Of a stretch of DNA of 63,739 bases, positions 1 through 8,457 are shown one piece after another. The notes under the pieces are model-generated. The model saw only the letters and a program-made list of their open reading frames with translations, was not told where the DNA came from and made no database searches. Positions within the stretch are counted from its first letter, which is position 1. Every line of letters starts with the position of its first letter. The stretch comes from Candidatus Fimivivens faecavium (GTDB lineage: Bacteria; Bacillota; Clostridia; Oscillospirales; Ruminococcaceae), in NCBI GenBank assembly GCA_018716105.1, contig DVKH01000018.1, forward strand, positions 1-63,739, read 5' to 3'. Position numbers and translations under genes: made by a program.

Positions 1-12
1 AAATAACAAATG

Positions 13-42
13 AAAGCGGACGGCATTTTTGCCGTCCGCTTT
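13..42. terminator. Rho-independent terminator, probably bidirectional
   Basis: A perfect 12-bp stem (AAAGCGGACGGC / GCCGTCCGCTTT) encloses a T-rich loop and has A-rich and T-rich flanks. It probably ends a gene lying to the left of the window. Confidence 0.75.
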
Positions 43-189
43 CTGCCGGAACCGGTCAAAATCAGACGAAATGAATTTCTAAGGAGCCTGTGGTTAAAAT
101 TGTTGTGACCGAATTTCATAACACGGGAACCAAACTCCGGGGCGCCCTGGCCCGTCCGGAGCATTTCACAGGCAAGGAACGTGAACGAT

Positions 190-1500
190 ATGTTAGGACT
201 CATCGGTTTCCTGACTATGGCAATCATCATTCTGCTGCTCCTGCGTTCGAAAACCATCCCCGCCATCGCGTTTGTCGCCGTCCCGACGGTGATGGCGCTC
301 ATCGCGGGCTTTTCGGTCGGGGAGATCGGCGGATTCGTCAAAAAAGGCGTCGCGAGCACCTCTTCGATGGCGGCGCTGTTTATCTTTTCCATCACCTTTT
401 TCGGCATCATGACCGACGCGGGCATGTTTGACCGCATCATTGACGCGCTGGTCGGCAGGGCGGGAAACAATGTCGTGGCCATCACCGTTCTGACCGCGGT
501 CATCGCCTGCATCGGCCACCTCGACGGCTCGGGCGCATCCACCTTTCTGATCACCATCCCGGCCATGCTGCCGATCTATCAAAAACTCGGCATGCGCGCG
601 ACCACCCTGATGCTGATCTGCACCTCGGCGATGGGCGTCATGAACCTGATGCCCTGGGGCGGCCCGACGATGCGCGCCGCCACCGTGGTCGGCGTCGACC
701 CAACCGACCTCTGGACCACTCTGATCCCAATGCAGGCCGTCGGCCTCGTCATCTGCTTTGCCATCGCCGTGATCATGGGCCGTCTTGAGATCAAAAACGG
801 AGCGGGCTTCGACCCGAACCGGAAGATCGTCGCCAGCGCCGAAGAATCCGCCGTCAGCGGCGAGAAGAAAAAAGAACTTGTCCGTCCAAAGCTGTTCTGG
901 TTCAACCTGATTTTGACCATCGCGCTGATCCTGGTTCTCTCTTTCGCCGATATCCCGTCTTACTACGTCTTTATGATCGGCGTCGCAATCGCGCTCCTGG
1001 TCAACTATCCCGGCTCCAAGCTCCAGAACAAGATTATCAAAGCGCATTCCAGCGCCGCGATCACAATGGCCTCGACCCTGCTCGCCGCGGGCGTGCTGCT
1101 CGGCATCCTCGGCGAAAGCGGTATCATGGACGCGATGGCGACCGCGATGGTCAGCGTCATCCCCTCCTTCATGGGCCCGTATATCGCGATCATCTTCGGC
1201 ATTCTCTCGGTCCCGCTCGCCCTGGCGTTCGACACCGACTCCTATTTCTACGGGGTCCTGCCGATCGTTGTCGGCATCGGCGAGAGCTTCGGCGTCAACC
1301 CCGTCGATGTGGCGATCGCCCTGGTCGTCTGCCGGAACTGCGCAACCTTCATCAGCCCGGTCGTCCCCGCAACCTATCTCGGCTGCGGCCTTGCGGGCGT
1401 CGAGATCAAGGACCACATCAAGGTCTCGTTCTTCTGGATCTGGGGCGTCTCGCTGGTCTGTCTGGTCTCCGGCATCATCCTGGGCATCATCCGGATCTAA
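190..1500 (+). CDS. CitMHS-family citrate/proton symporter
   Basis: Integral membrane protein of 436 residues with about 11-12 hydrophobic segments and the family-typical GHLDGSGASTFLI and MPWGGPTMRAA stretches. CitMHS proteins import metal-citrate or related di/tricarboxylates with protons. The ATG at 190 is preferred over the GTG at 181 because AAGGA at 174-178 lies 11 bases before it. The hydrophilic loop near residues 200-240 separates two halves, as usual in this superfamily. The gene stands alone between two terminators. The citrate lyase genes at 40-46 kb could metabolise the imported citrate; that link is inference, and the exact substrate cannot be read from sequence. Confidence 0.88.
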   Translation: MLGLIGFLTMAIIILLLLRSKTIPAIAFVAVPTVMALIAGFSVGEIGGFVKKGVASTSSMAALFIFSITFFGIMTDAGMFDRIIDALVGRAGNNVVAITVLTAVIACIGHLDGSGASTFLITIPAMLPIYQKLGMRATTLMLICTSAMGVMNLMPWGGPTMRAATVVGVDPTDLWTTLIPMQAVGLVICFAIAVIMGRLEIKNGAGFDPNRKIVASAEESAVSGEKKKELVRPKLFWFNLILTIALILVLSFADIPSYYVFMIGVAIALLVNYPGSKLQNKIIKAHSSAAITMASTLLAAGVLLGILGESGIMDAMATAMVSVIPSFMGPYIAIIFGILSVPLALAFDTDSYFYGVLPIVVGIGESFGVNPVDVAIALVVCRNCATFISPVVPATYLGCGLAGVEIKDHIKVSFFWIWGVSLVCLVSGIILGIIRI

Positions 1501-1514
1501 ATTACCAAAAGAAA

Positions 1515-1541
1515 AGCGGCCGGGAACGCCTTCCCAGCCGC
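1515..1541. terminator. Bidirectional terminator between convergent genes
   Basis: Stem GCGGCcGGGAA / TTCCCaGCCGC is followed by CTTTTTC on the plus strand and TTTTCTTTT on the minus strand. It serves both the citrate transporter and the lipoprotein gene. Confidence 0.85.
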
Positions 1542-1553
1542 CTTTTTCTGCTT

Positions 1554-2639
1554 TCAGGCCGTAATCTTCGCGTTCGACACCAGCCGGAACCCGTCTCCGG
1601 TTTTCTCCGCCGTCAGCCGAAAACGCATATCGGCCGTCGGGGCGCCGGTCGTCGGGGAATACCATTCGTAGTCGATCTCGGTCATGCCGCCGCGCTCAGC
1701 GGCCGAGACCGCGCGGATACAGACCGGGCCGCCGCCGCGGCCGCCCTCATACTCAAACGCATCTAGCTCCTGCTTATAAAATTTGTTGTCCCGGAGCGTA
1801 TCATCCGACACCTCAAAATACCGCAGAGCCGTCTCCTTAACCTTCTCGAACGGGAATTCGGAGCCGTATTCCTGCCAGACCTGCGGCCCGTTGATGTCTT
1901 CAAAGAGGTAAAGGAAGGTGATCGAAGGGAGTTCATCCGCGTTTGTCCACTCCTGCGCCAGCGCGCCGCACTGGATAAACGGTTTTAAGTAGGTGTTGTA
2001 GATCTCCTTGCGCTGGGCGTCGTCCGCAAAAATTTCGCTGTCGTTGACCACCTGGAGCGCCGACAGCTCATAACCCGCGCCGGGCGCCCAGGAAAGATAA
2101 CCGTACTCGCTCAGCTCCAGGATCCCGCAGTTCTCTTTGGTCACCTGTCCGCCCCTGACCGAATCATACTGCATAAACCAGGTCGAGGTGCAGACGACCG
2201 CGCCCTTCGCCCCCGAAAACGCCGCGGTCTGATACTGTCCGTCCCAGCCGTAGGAGTAAACGAGGAGCGAAGCCGTCTCCCCCGCCTCAATCGCGTCGAG
2301 GAAGGCCTTCGGCCGCTCCCCGCCCGTCACCGGGACTCCCCGCACAAGAATGACGTCCGCCATTTCAAGCGCCTCCCTGTAGGAGGCCGACTCCGCGATC
2401 TCCTCGGGCACCTCGCCCGGATACCGGACCTTTTCCCCTTCCTCCTCCGGCTCGGAGGAGGAATCAGCCTCCGACGAGGACGGGAGCGTCTCTGCCGGGG
2501 CCGAGGCGCTTTCGCCCCCGCTGCTCTCCGGTTCCCCGCCGCCCGGCTGGACGTCCCCCCGCTCGCATCCCGCCGCGAACAGAACCGCGGCGGACAGCGC
2601 CAGCGCCAAAACAATTCTCTTTTTTTGATATCGGTTCAT
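1554..2639 (-). CDS. Putative lipoprotein of unknown function
   Basis: A 361-residue secreted protein. Residues 1-25 form a lipoprotein signal peptide ending in the lipobox LFAAGC, so Cys25 is probably lipidated and the protein anchored outside the membrane. Residues 30-70 are a Ser/Glu/Pro-rich linker. The remaining mixed alpha/beta domain is not recognised; the last 60 residues contain a beta-rich stretch that could be a small NTF2- or DUF-like fold. SD AAAGGAC precedes the ATG. It is last in a likely three-gene transcript VanZ-like, nitrilase, lipoprotein (gaps of 24-25 bp). Confidence 0.8.
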   Translation of the reverse strand: MNRYQKKRIVLALALSAAVLFAAGCERGDVQPGGGEPESSGGESASAPAETLPSSSEADSSSEPEEEGEKVRYPGEVPEEIAESASYREALEMADVILVRGVPVTGGERPKAFLDAIEAGETASLLVYSYGWDGQYQTAAFSGAKGAVVCTSTWFMQYDSVRGGQVTKENCGILELSEYGYLSWAPGAGYELSALQVVNDSEIFADDAQRKEIYNTYLKPFIQCGALAQEWTNADELPSITFLYLFEDINGPQVWQEYGSEFPFEKVKETALRYFEVSDDTLRDNKFYKQELDAFEYEGGRGGGPVCIRAVSAAERGGMTEIDYEWYSPTTGAPTADMRFRLTAEKTGDGFRLVSNAKITA

Positions 2640-2663
2640 CTTTTCCGTCCTTTCCGGTTCCCG

Positions 2664-3491
2664 TCATCTGGGAAGGCCGCCGTAAACATCGTCCCGCCGG
2701 TTATTGAGCGCCGGGATCTTCTCTCTGGCTTCGTCCGCCTTCGCCGGGTCGATCTCCGCTAGAATCACCGCCTCGCTTTCGCCGTCCGCTTCGGCGAGCA
2801 CCTCGCCCCACGGCCCGGCGATCATCGAATGCCCGAACGCCCTGAACCTGGGCTTCTGTCCCGCCTGCGCGGGCGCTATGACAAAGCAGCCGGTTTCAAT
2901 CGCCCGCGCCCGCACAAGAATTTCCCAGTGCGCCTTGCCGGTCCCTTCCGTAAAGTTCGAGGGCAGGACAACCGTCCGCGCCCCCTCGAGCGCGAGCCTC
3001 TGAAACAGCTCCGGGAACCGCAGGTCATAGCAAACCGCCGCGCCGATCCCGCCCAGGACATCGGGCGCCGTTCTGATTCCATCCCCCGGCGCGGTGTTTT
3101 TCGATTCCCGCGATCCGCCCGGATGCTCGCCCAAAACGTCGAAGAGATGGAGCTTTCGGTACGAAAATCGAAGCGTCCCGTCCGGCGCAAAGAACGGGGC
3201 CGTATTAAACGGCCGGTCCGCCCCTCCGTTTTCGAAGAAGCTCCCGCCCAGCAGCCAGACGCCGTATTCCCTCGCGAGCCCGGACAAAAGCGCCGACGTT
3301 TCGCCCCCCGGGACCGGCTCCGCCTGCTCCCTGGCGCCAAAACCGATAAAGTTCATGTTTTCCGGGAGCGCAATCAGCTTTGCGCCCTTCTCCGCCGCCT
3401 CCCGGACCAGCCGTTCGGCCGTCCGAAGGTTCTGTCCCTTGTCCGCGCCGGAATCCATCTGGACCGCCGCCGCCAAAAACCGCTCCGACAT
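2664..3491 (-). CDS. Carbon-nitrogen hydrolase (nitrilase superfamily, Nit1/omega-amidase-like)
   Basis: 275 residues, the usual length for a single-domain amidase. The Glu-Lys-Cys triad is visible: E44 in ALPENMNFIG, K113 in FSYRKLHLFDV and C154 in GAAVCYDLRFPELF. The RFPELF context matches deaminated-glutathione amidase / omega-amidase members better than true nitrilases. Such enzymes hydrolyse terminal amides of small carboxylates, acting in the cytosol as metabolite repair or in transamination by-product removal. SD GAAAGGG lies 9 bases before the ATG. The exact substrate is not known. Confidence 0.88.
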   Translation of the reverse strand: MSERFLAAAVQMDSGADKGQNLRTAERLVREAAEKGAKLIALPENMNFIGFGAREQAEPVPGGETSALLSGLAREYGVWLLGGSFFENGGADRPFNTAPFFAPDGTLRFSYRKLHLFDVLGEHPGGSRESKNTAPGDGIRTAPDVLGGIGAAVCYDLRFPELFQRLALEGARTVVLPSNFTEGTGKAHWEILVRARAIETGCFVIAPAQAGQKPRFRAFGHSMIAGPWGEVLAEADGESEAVILAEIDPAKADEAREKIPALNNRRDDVYGGLPR

Positions 3492-3516
3492 CGTTTCCGC
3501 CCTTTCGCATTGTCCT

Positions 3517-4032
3517 TCAGCCGGGAAGCTTTCCCCGCCCGTTCTTCCACCGCCGCCAGAGCGCCGTCCCGGCCAGCGCCAGGAGGATGCCCGCCGCCGC
3601 GCCCGCGGTGTCGATCATCACGTCCCGGACCTCGCCGCTGCGCCCCGGGACAAACAACTGGTGAATTTCGTCACCCGCCGCATAGGCGGCGCAGATCAGG
3701 ATCGCAGCGCGCGCCCTGAGCCGCATTGAAAAGGGATAAGTCAGCATCGCGAGCATGGTGCAGAGCCCCAGCGCCGCATAGATGCAGGCGTGCGCGGCCT
3801 TGCGCACAGCGAACGACAGGCTTTCGGCCAACCGGGCCAGCTCGGCCTCGCCGGCCAGCGGCCTCACGGCGCGGGCCACCGCCTCGATCACGCCGTTGCT
3901 CACCCCGGTGGATTCCTCCCCGGTCTGGGAGGAAAACAGAAAGATCGCCGCCATCACAAAGAGCGGGAGCGCCCGCAGAACCCACCGCAGCGGCCCCCTG
4001 TTCTCCGCCCCATTTTTGCAGCTTTCCGCCAT
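3517..4032 (-). CDS. VanZ-like family membrane protein
   Basis: 171 residues with about four transmembrane helices. Family hallmarks are FSSQ near residue 33, RKAAHACIYAALG, and the loop DEIHQLFVPGRSGEVRD followed by a hydrophobic helix. VanZ-like proteins are poorly understood; vanZ itself confers low-level teicoplanin resistance, but most homologues have no proven role. First gene of a probable operon with the nitrilase and lipoprotein genes; SD GGAGAGAGG upstream. Confidence 0.85.
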   Translation of the reverse strand: MAESCKNGAENRGPLRWVLRALPLFVMAAIFLFSSQTGEESTGVSNGVIEAVARAVRPLAGEAELARLAESLSFAVRKAAHACIYAALGLCTMLAMLTYPFSMRLRARAAILICAAYAAGDEIHQLFVPGRSGEVRDVMIDTAGAAAGILLALAGTALWRRWKNGRGKLPG

Positions 4033-4134
4033 CGCAAGCCATCCTCTCTCCTGTGGTTATATTTTAGCACACTCCGCTTCTCATGCATAGTGCCGGACAA
4101 TCACCTTTCATTTGCATTTTTCCTCCAAACAGGG

Positions 4135-4183
4135 TATGGTTATTCCAGATGATTTTAACCGTAACGAAGGAGGAATAACCATA
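4135..4183 (+). promoter_or_regulatory. Inverted repeat covering the hisE ribosome site and start
   Basis: A perfect 12-bp inverted repeat, TATGGTTATTCC at 4135-4146 and GGAATAACCATA at 4172-4183. The right arm overlaps the end of the SD (AAGGAGG, 4167-4173) and the A of the hisE ATG. In RNA it would form a hairpin with a 25-nt loop and could mask translation start; as DNA it could be an operator. Function is inferred only. Confidence 0.5.
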
Positions 4184-4509
4184 TGGAAGACACCATCCGC
4201 GCGCTTTACGAGGTAGTCCGCGGCCGGAAAGCGCACCCCCAGGAGGGTTCCTACACCTGCTATCTGTTCGATCAGGGCCTCGATAAGATCCTCAAAAAAT
4301 GCGGCGAGGAATGCAGCGAGGTCATCATCGCGGCCAAAAACAAAAATCAGGAGGAAACGGCCGGCGAAATTTCCGATCTCCTCTACCACCTCACCGTCCT
4401 GATGGTGAACGAGGGGATCGAACTCGAAGCGGTCGAAGCCGTCCTCGCCGAGCGGAGCCGGAAAATCGGCAACCTTAAAACCTTCCATGTCAGCGATCAC
4501 AACACCTGA
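4183..4509 (+). CDS. hisE: Phosphoribosyl-ATP pyrophosphatase
   Basis: 108 residues, standard length for a free-standing HisE. It hydrolyses phosphoribosyl-ATP to phosphoribosyl-AMP in histidine synthesis. The all-alpha MazG-like metal site is visible as KKCGEECSEVIIAAK and EISDLLYHLTVLM (E-x2-E and E-x2-D patterns). A strong AAGGAGG SD lies 9 bases upstream. No other his gene is in the window, so this copy is separated from the main pathway operon. Its last 23 bases overlap the start of the next ORF in another frame, suggesting translational coupling. Confidence 0.93.
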   Translation: MEDTIRALYEVVRGRKAHPQEGSYTCYLFDQGLDKILKKCGEECSEVIIAAKNKNQEETAGEISDLLYHLTVLMVNEGIELEAVEAVLAERSRKIGNLKTFHVSDHNT

Positions 4510-5317
4510 CGAGGCCGCGCGCGCCGCGTTCCGGCAGGCCGCCGCGCGCGCCGCGCAGGGAACCCTCCCCGCCTCCCCCGCGTCGGTCGGCCTCCTCGGC
4601 GAAAAGACGCTCCACCGCGCGGTAAAGCTGTTTCTCGAGCCGGACGAAGCCCTCCACGAGCAGAAGATCGGCCCCTACGTCGCCGACATTTTAAACGGGC
4701 AGGGCGCGTTCGAAATCCAGACCCGCGGCTTTTACCGCCTCGGGAAAAAGCTCCCCTCGCTGCTCGCCCTCACGCCGGTCACTGTGGTCTATCCGCTCCC
4801 CCGCCTGAAATGGCTCGTCTGGGTCGATCCAAAAACCGGCGAAGCGTCCCCAAGGCGCCGCTCGGGCAAGACCTACGGCCCGCTCGACGCCCTGCCGGAG
4901 CTGTTCTGGCTGGCCGGGTGCCTGTCAGACCCGCGCCTTGCCGTCCGCCTTATCTTCATCGACCTCGTCGAAATCCGGCTGCTGGACGGCTGGGGGAACG
5001 GCGGAAAGCGCGGCTCCTCCCGCGCGGACCGGATTCCGCTGGAACTGTCGGGCGACATCGCGCTTTGCTCCCCCGGCGACTATGCCGCCGCGTTTCTCCC
5101 GGGCCTTCCAAGCCCCTTCACGGCGAAGGACCTGCAAAAAGCCGGCCGCCTCTCGCCGCGCGGCGCCGCGTCCGCGCTCCGGGTGCTCTTAGCCGCCGGG
5201 GTTGTGCGCCAGGAGGGAAAATGCGGCCGCGCGTTTCTCTACATTCCCGTCTCGCCGCCCCCCGCGCAGTTTCCAGCCGAAACCGGTTGCAAACCGGAAA
5301 CCAATCTGCTAAAATAG
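4487..5317 (+). CDS. Unrecognised protein with PD-(D/E)XK-like N-terminal motifs
   Basis: 276 residues, not matched to a named family. Residues 38-80 contain GEKTLH, then HEQKIGPYVADI and FEIQTR. The spacing of E58, D67 and E76-x-Q78 resembles a PD-(D/E)XK nuclease core in which Gln replaces the Lys. A hydrophobic region TPVTVVYPLPRLKWLVW follows. The last 70 residues look like a winged-helix domain (DLQKAGRLSPRGAASALRVLLAAGVV). There is no clear SD and the ATG lies inside hisE, so expression probably depends on hisE translation. A nuclease role is inference from motif spacing alone. Confidence 0.65.
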   Translation: MSAITTPDEAARAAFRQAAARAAQGTLPASPASVGLLGEKTLHRAVKLFLEPDEALHEQKIGPYVADILNGQGAFEIQTRGFYRLGKKLPSLLALTPVTVVYPLPRLKWLVWVDPKTGEASPRRRSGKTYGPLDALPELFWLAGCLSDPRLAVRLIFIDLVEIRLLDGWGNGGKRGSSRADRIPLELSGDIALCSPGDYAAAFLPGLPSPFTAKDLQKAGRLSPRGAASALRVLLAAGVVRQEGKCGRAFLYIPVSPPPAQFPAETGCKPETNLLK

Positions 5318-5433
5318 AATCCGCAACAAAATCCATCGCACCGATGGCCCCAATTTTTCTGTTTCTGGGCGTCCAAACAGAAAAGGGGGCCTTTTTTTGC
5401 GGAAAAACAGAAACAGAAAGGCTGAACCGTCAC

Positions 5434-6807
5434 TTGAAACCGATTTCAAATCTGCCGGAAAACAAAATGGGCACCCGCCCGGTTTTCCCGCTCCTTCTCT
5501 CGATGGCCTTCCCCGCGATGCTCTCGATGTTCATCCAGTCGATGTACAACGTCGTCGACAGCATGTTCGTCGCCCGGATCGGCGAGGATGCGCTGACCGC
5601 CGTCTCGCTCGCCTTCCCGATCCAGAACCTCCTGCTGGCCGTCGCGGTCGGAACCGGCGTCGGCGTCAACTCCTACATCTCACGAAAGCTCGGCGAGGGG
5701 AATCAGCCGGAAGCCGACAGCGCCGTATCCCACGGCCTTCTGCTCGCGCTCCTCTCCTCCGCCGCCTTCGTTATCCTCGGGCTTTTGTTCATCCGCCCGT
5801 TCTTCTCGCTCTACACTGACAGCGAAACCGTCCTCGCCCTCGGCGTCGGCTACACCCAAATCGTCACCTGCGCCTGTTTTGGCATGCAGCTCCACATCGT
5901 CATTGAAAAGGTCCTCCAGGCGACCGGCAACATGGTCTACCCGATGGTAATGCAGGCGGTTGGCGCGATCGTCAACATCATCCTCGACCCGATCCTGATC
6001 TTCGGCCTTTTCGGCGCGCCGGCGCTCGGGGTCAATGGCGCGGCAATCGCCACGGTGATCGGCCAGCTCGCCTCGATGGGGCTCTCGTTCTGGTTCCTGC
6101 TCAGCCGGGAACACGCCGTCGCGCTCCGCCTTCGCGGCTTTCGGTTCCATGCACGCACCGTCCGAGATGTCTACGCCGTCGGCTTTCCGTCGATCGTGAT
6201 GAATTCGCTCGGCTCGGTCCTTGTCATGGGCCTCAACGGCATCCTCGTCGGCTTTTCGAACATGGCCGTCTCGCTGTTCGGCGTCTACTTTAAGCTCCAG
6301 TCCTTCGTCTTCATGCCCGTGAGCGGCCTCATCCAGGGCGCAATGCCAATCATGGGCTATAACTACGGCGCCGGAAACCGAAAGCGCCTCCAGGACGCCC
6401 TTTCAGCCTCGCTGCTCGTCGCCGCGCTGATCATGGCGGCTGGCGCCGCGGTCTTTCTTCTGTTTCCTGCCGGGCTTCTTCTCTGGTTCGACGCCTCCAA
6501 GGAGATGCTCGCGGCAGGCGTCCCGGCGCTTCGGATCATCTGCCTATCCTATCTGCCCGCCGCCGTCAGCTTTATTATTTCAACCCTCTTTCAGGCGATC
6601 GGCCGCGGCTTCTACAGCCTCCTGATCTCGCTTCTGCGGCAGCTTCTGCTGACACTATTGTTCGCATTTCTGCTCGCGCCGGCGCTCGGCCTTACCGGGG
6701 TCTGGATTTCGTTTCCGCTCGCGGAAGCCATCGCTGCGGGCGCTTCGCTGTTCCTCCTCGCCCGGATCCGGCGGGAGGTTCCGCTGCTGCGGCGCGAAAA
6801 AGCGTAG
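5434..6807 (+). CDS. MATE-family multidrug/cation antiporter
   Basis: 457 residues and about 12 transmembrane segments in two homologous halves. The N-terminus ENKMGTRPVFPLLLSMAFPAM and the SMYNVVDSMFVARIGEDALTAVS segment are typical of Firmicutes MATE exporters, which expel drugs or metabolites in exchange for Na+ or H+. The open frame continues far upstream, but the family start motif places the start near TTG 5434 (GAAAGG 12 bases upstream) or ATG 5467. It is followed by a very strong terminator. No regulator is adjacent. Confidence 0.88.
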   Translation: MKPISNLPENKMGTRPVFPLLLSMAFPAMLSMFIQSMYNVVDSMFVARIGEDALTAVSLAFPIQNLLLAVAVGTGVGVNSYISRKLGEGNQPEADSAVSHGLLLALLSSAAFVILGLLFIRPFFSLYTDSETVLALGVGYTQIVTCACFGMQLHIVIEKVLQATGNMVYPMVMQAVGAIVNIILDPILIFGLFGAPALGVNGAAIATVIGQLASMGLSFWFLLSREHAVALRLRGFRFHARTVRDVYAVGFPSIVMNSLGSVLVMGLNGILVGFSNMAVSLFGVYFKLQSFVFMPVSGLIQGAMPIMGYNYGAGNRKRLQDALSASLLVAALIMAAGAAVFLLFPAGLLLWFDASKEMLAAGVPALRIICLSYLPAAVSFIISTLFQAIGRGFYSLLISLLRQLLLTLLFAFLLAPALGLTGVWISFPLAEAIAAGASLFLLARIRREVPLLRREKA

Positions 6808-6829
6808 CCGCTTCTTCCCGCACAGCAAA

Positions 6830-6872
6830 AAAACGGCGGCCGCGTATCTTTCCGATACGCGGCCGCCGTTTT
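6830..6872. terminator. Strong Rho-independent terminator
   Basis: A perfect 19-bp stem (6830-6848 paired with 6854-6872) with loop TTTCC and terminal A4/T4 runs. It closes the MATE gene and insulates the minus-strand thi operon. Confidence 0.9.
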
Positions 6873-7065
6873 CCATTGTAAAGGCTAATTTCTCTCAAAA
6901 AGTCCCTCTCGAGACGCCGAGCCCCCCGTTCGCCGGTATGGCCAGCGCCCTGGCCCCCGGCGCGGGTTTGGCGGTTCCCTCTGCGCCGTCCTTGTTCTTC
7001 GCCTCGCCGGGCTTTTGAATTTCCCCTTCCGCCGCCTGGAGGAACGGGTTGGGTTCATTTCCCGC
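6873..7065. other. Intergenic stretch downstream of thiM
   Basis: Between the MATE terminator and the thiM stop. On the minus strand the thiM frame stays open for more than 50 codons after its TAA with GC-rich third positions, which could be an eroded tail or a small unknown ORF. No clear feature. Confidence 0.3.
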
Positions 7066-7896
7066 TTATAATATGTATTCCACACGCGTCCGGCGGTTAT
7101 ATTCCGCCGTTCCGAGGGTGCTGGCCGCGTCGAGCAGATGCATCCGAAACGTTCCCGTCCCCGCGCCGCTTTGAAGGGTTTTCTCCGCCGCAATCTCGCC
7201 GCAGACGCCCATCGCCGCCACTGCGGCCAAAGACGCCTCAAACGGCTCCTGCGGACATGCCCCGAGGAAAGCCCCCGCGAGGCAGCCGAGCATGCACCCG
7301 CTCCCGGTGATCCGCGCCATCATCGGATGGCCGTTCCGCACGGCGGCTGTTTTCTCCGCCCCCGCGACGAGATCGATCGCCCCGCTTACCGCGACGACGG
7401 CGCCGGTCTTTTCCGCCAGCGCCTGTGCGGCGCGCGCCCGCTCGCGGAGGTTTTCCTCACAGACGAGGTCGCCCTCGGCAGCGTCCACGCCGCGGGTCGC
7501 TTCGCTTTTTCCAAGAAGCGAGAGGATCTCAGAGGCGTTCCCCCGGATCAGCGAAAAGCGCAGTTCACCCAAAAGCCGCGCCGCCGTCTCGCTTCGAAGG
7601 CGCGAGGCCCCGGCCCCCACCGGATCGAGCACCACCGGATGCCCAAGCTCGTTGGCCCGCCGCCCTGCAAGCAGCATCGCCTTCACCCGCTCCCCGTCGA
7701 TCTGGCCGAGGTTGAGCACCAGCGCGTCGCACCGCCCGGTGATCTCCTCCACCTCCTGCGGGTTGTTCGCCATAGTCGGCGACCCTCCCGCCGCCAGGAC
7801 GATGTTCGCGCAGTCGTTGATGGTCACCGTGTTGGTGATGCAGTGGACCAGCGGCGCGCGCCCGCGCACCCTAAGAAAAATTTCTTCCCTCTCCAC
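7066..7896 (-). CDS. thiM: Hydroxyethylthiazole kinase
   Basis: 276 residues. It phosphorylates 4-methyl-5-hydroxyethylthiazole in thiamine salvage. Diagnostic stretches are LVHCITNTVTINDCANIVLA, GGSPTMANNPQEVEEI, LDPVGAGASRLR and the anion-hole/catalytic ITGSGCMLGCLAGAFLG. The open frame extends into thiW, but GTG 7896 fits the family N-terminus and has AGGGGG 8 bases upstream, overlapping the thiW stop. Last gene of the TPP-riboswitch operon. Family length and motifs are intact. Confidence 0.93.
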   Translation of the reverse strand: MEREEIFLRVRGRAPLVHCITNTVTINDCANIVLAAGGSPTMANNPQEVEEITGRCDALVLNLGQIDGERVKAMLLAGRRANELGHPVVLDPVGAGASRLRSETAARLLGELRFSLIRGNASEILSLLGKSEATRGVDAAEGDLVCEENLRERARAAQALAEKTGAVVAVSGAIDLVAGAEKTAAVRNGHPMMARITGSGCMLGCLAGAFLGACPQEPFEASLAAVAAMGVCGEIAAEKTLQSGAGTGTFRMHLLDAASTLGTAEYNRRTRVEYIL

Positions 7897-7907
7897 GGCG
7901 GCGCCCC

Positions 7908-8435
7908 CTACTGGTTGATCTGCGAGAGCAAGCGGTCGAGCAGCTTCATCTTCCGAAGGCTCCCAAGCGCCAGCACCGCGAGGAACGACCCCACCATCGA
8001 GGCCGGGATGAAGAAGGGGATGTAATAGAACGGCGAGGTAAAGTCCGTCCCGTAGACCAGGTTCATCACCGGGCAGGCGACAACCGCGCTGATGATGCCG
8101 GTCCCCACCACCTCGCCGATCACCGCCCAATAGAGCTTTTGGAATCTCCGGTACAGAAAGCCCGAGAGAAACGCCCCGAACACCGCGCCGATCAGCGCGA
8201 GGAGCGTCCGCCCGCTGAGCATCCTAAGGCTCGCCGTGATCAACGCCGCCGCAAAGCCGTACCACGGCCCGACGAAAACCGCCGCGAGGACGTTTACAAA
8301 ATGCTGGAACGGCGCCATCGCCGGAAAATACACAAAGGTGCTCAGCACATAGCCGAGCGCGCCGAACAACGCGGTCAGAATCATCTTTTTGACCGAAACC
8401 CTGGCCCTGGTCAAACCTGCCGCTTCCGATTTCAT
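7908..8435 (-). CDS. thiW: ECF transporter S component, ThiW
   Basis: 175 residues with about five or six hydrophobic helices and the S-component-like start VSVKKMILTALFGALGYVLS. ThiW is known from comparative genomics as the predicted thiazole-precursor (hydroxyethylthiazole) substrate-binding subunit that borrows a shared ECF energising module. None of the EcfA/A'/T genes is in the window. The placement directly before thiM, 12 bp apart, supports thiazole uptake followed by phosphorylation. SD GGAGGG 6 bases upstream of the ATG. Confidence 0.9.
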   Translation of the reverse strand: MKSEAAGLTRARVSVKKMILTALFGALGYVLSTFVYFPAMAPFQHFVNVLAAVFVGPWYGFAAALITASLRMLSGRTLLALIGAVFGAFLSGFLYRRFQKLYWAVIGEVVGTGIISAVVACPVMNLVYGTDFTSPFYYIPFFIPASMVGSFLAVLALGSLRKMKLLDRLLSQINQ

Positions 8436-8457
8436 AGGGTTCCCTCCGTTTCGTCTG

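Noticed and set aside
181-189. GTG 181 as the start of the citrate transporter
   Set aside because: Only 2 bases separate it from AAGGA; ATG 190 has proper spacing.
193-1665. 490-codon open frame antisense to the citrate transporter
   Set aside because: It is a GC-rich shadow frame, Asp/Arg-rich, with no recognisable domain or SD. The same applies to other long antisense frames, e.g. 14401-16008 and 25717-27603.
5332-5346. Hairpin CCATCG / CGATGG after the hisE-coupled ORF as a terminator
   Set aside because: The stem is only 6 bp and the T-run is displaced; too weak to call.
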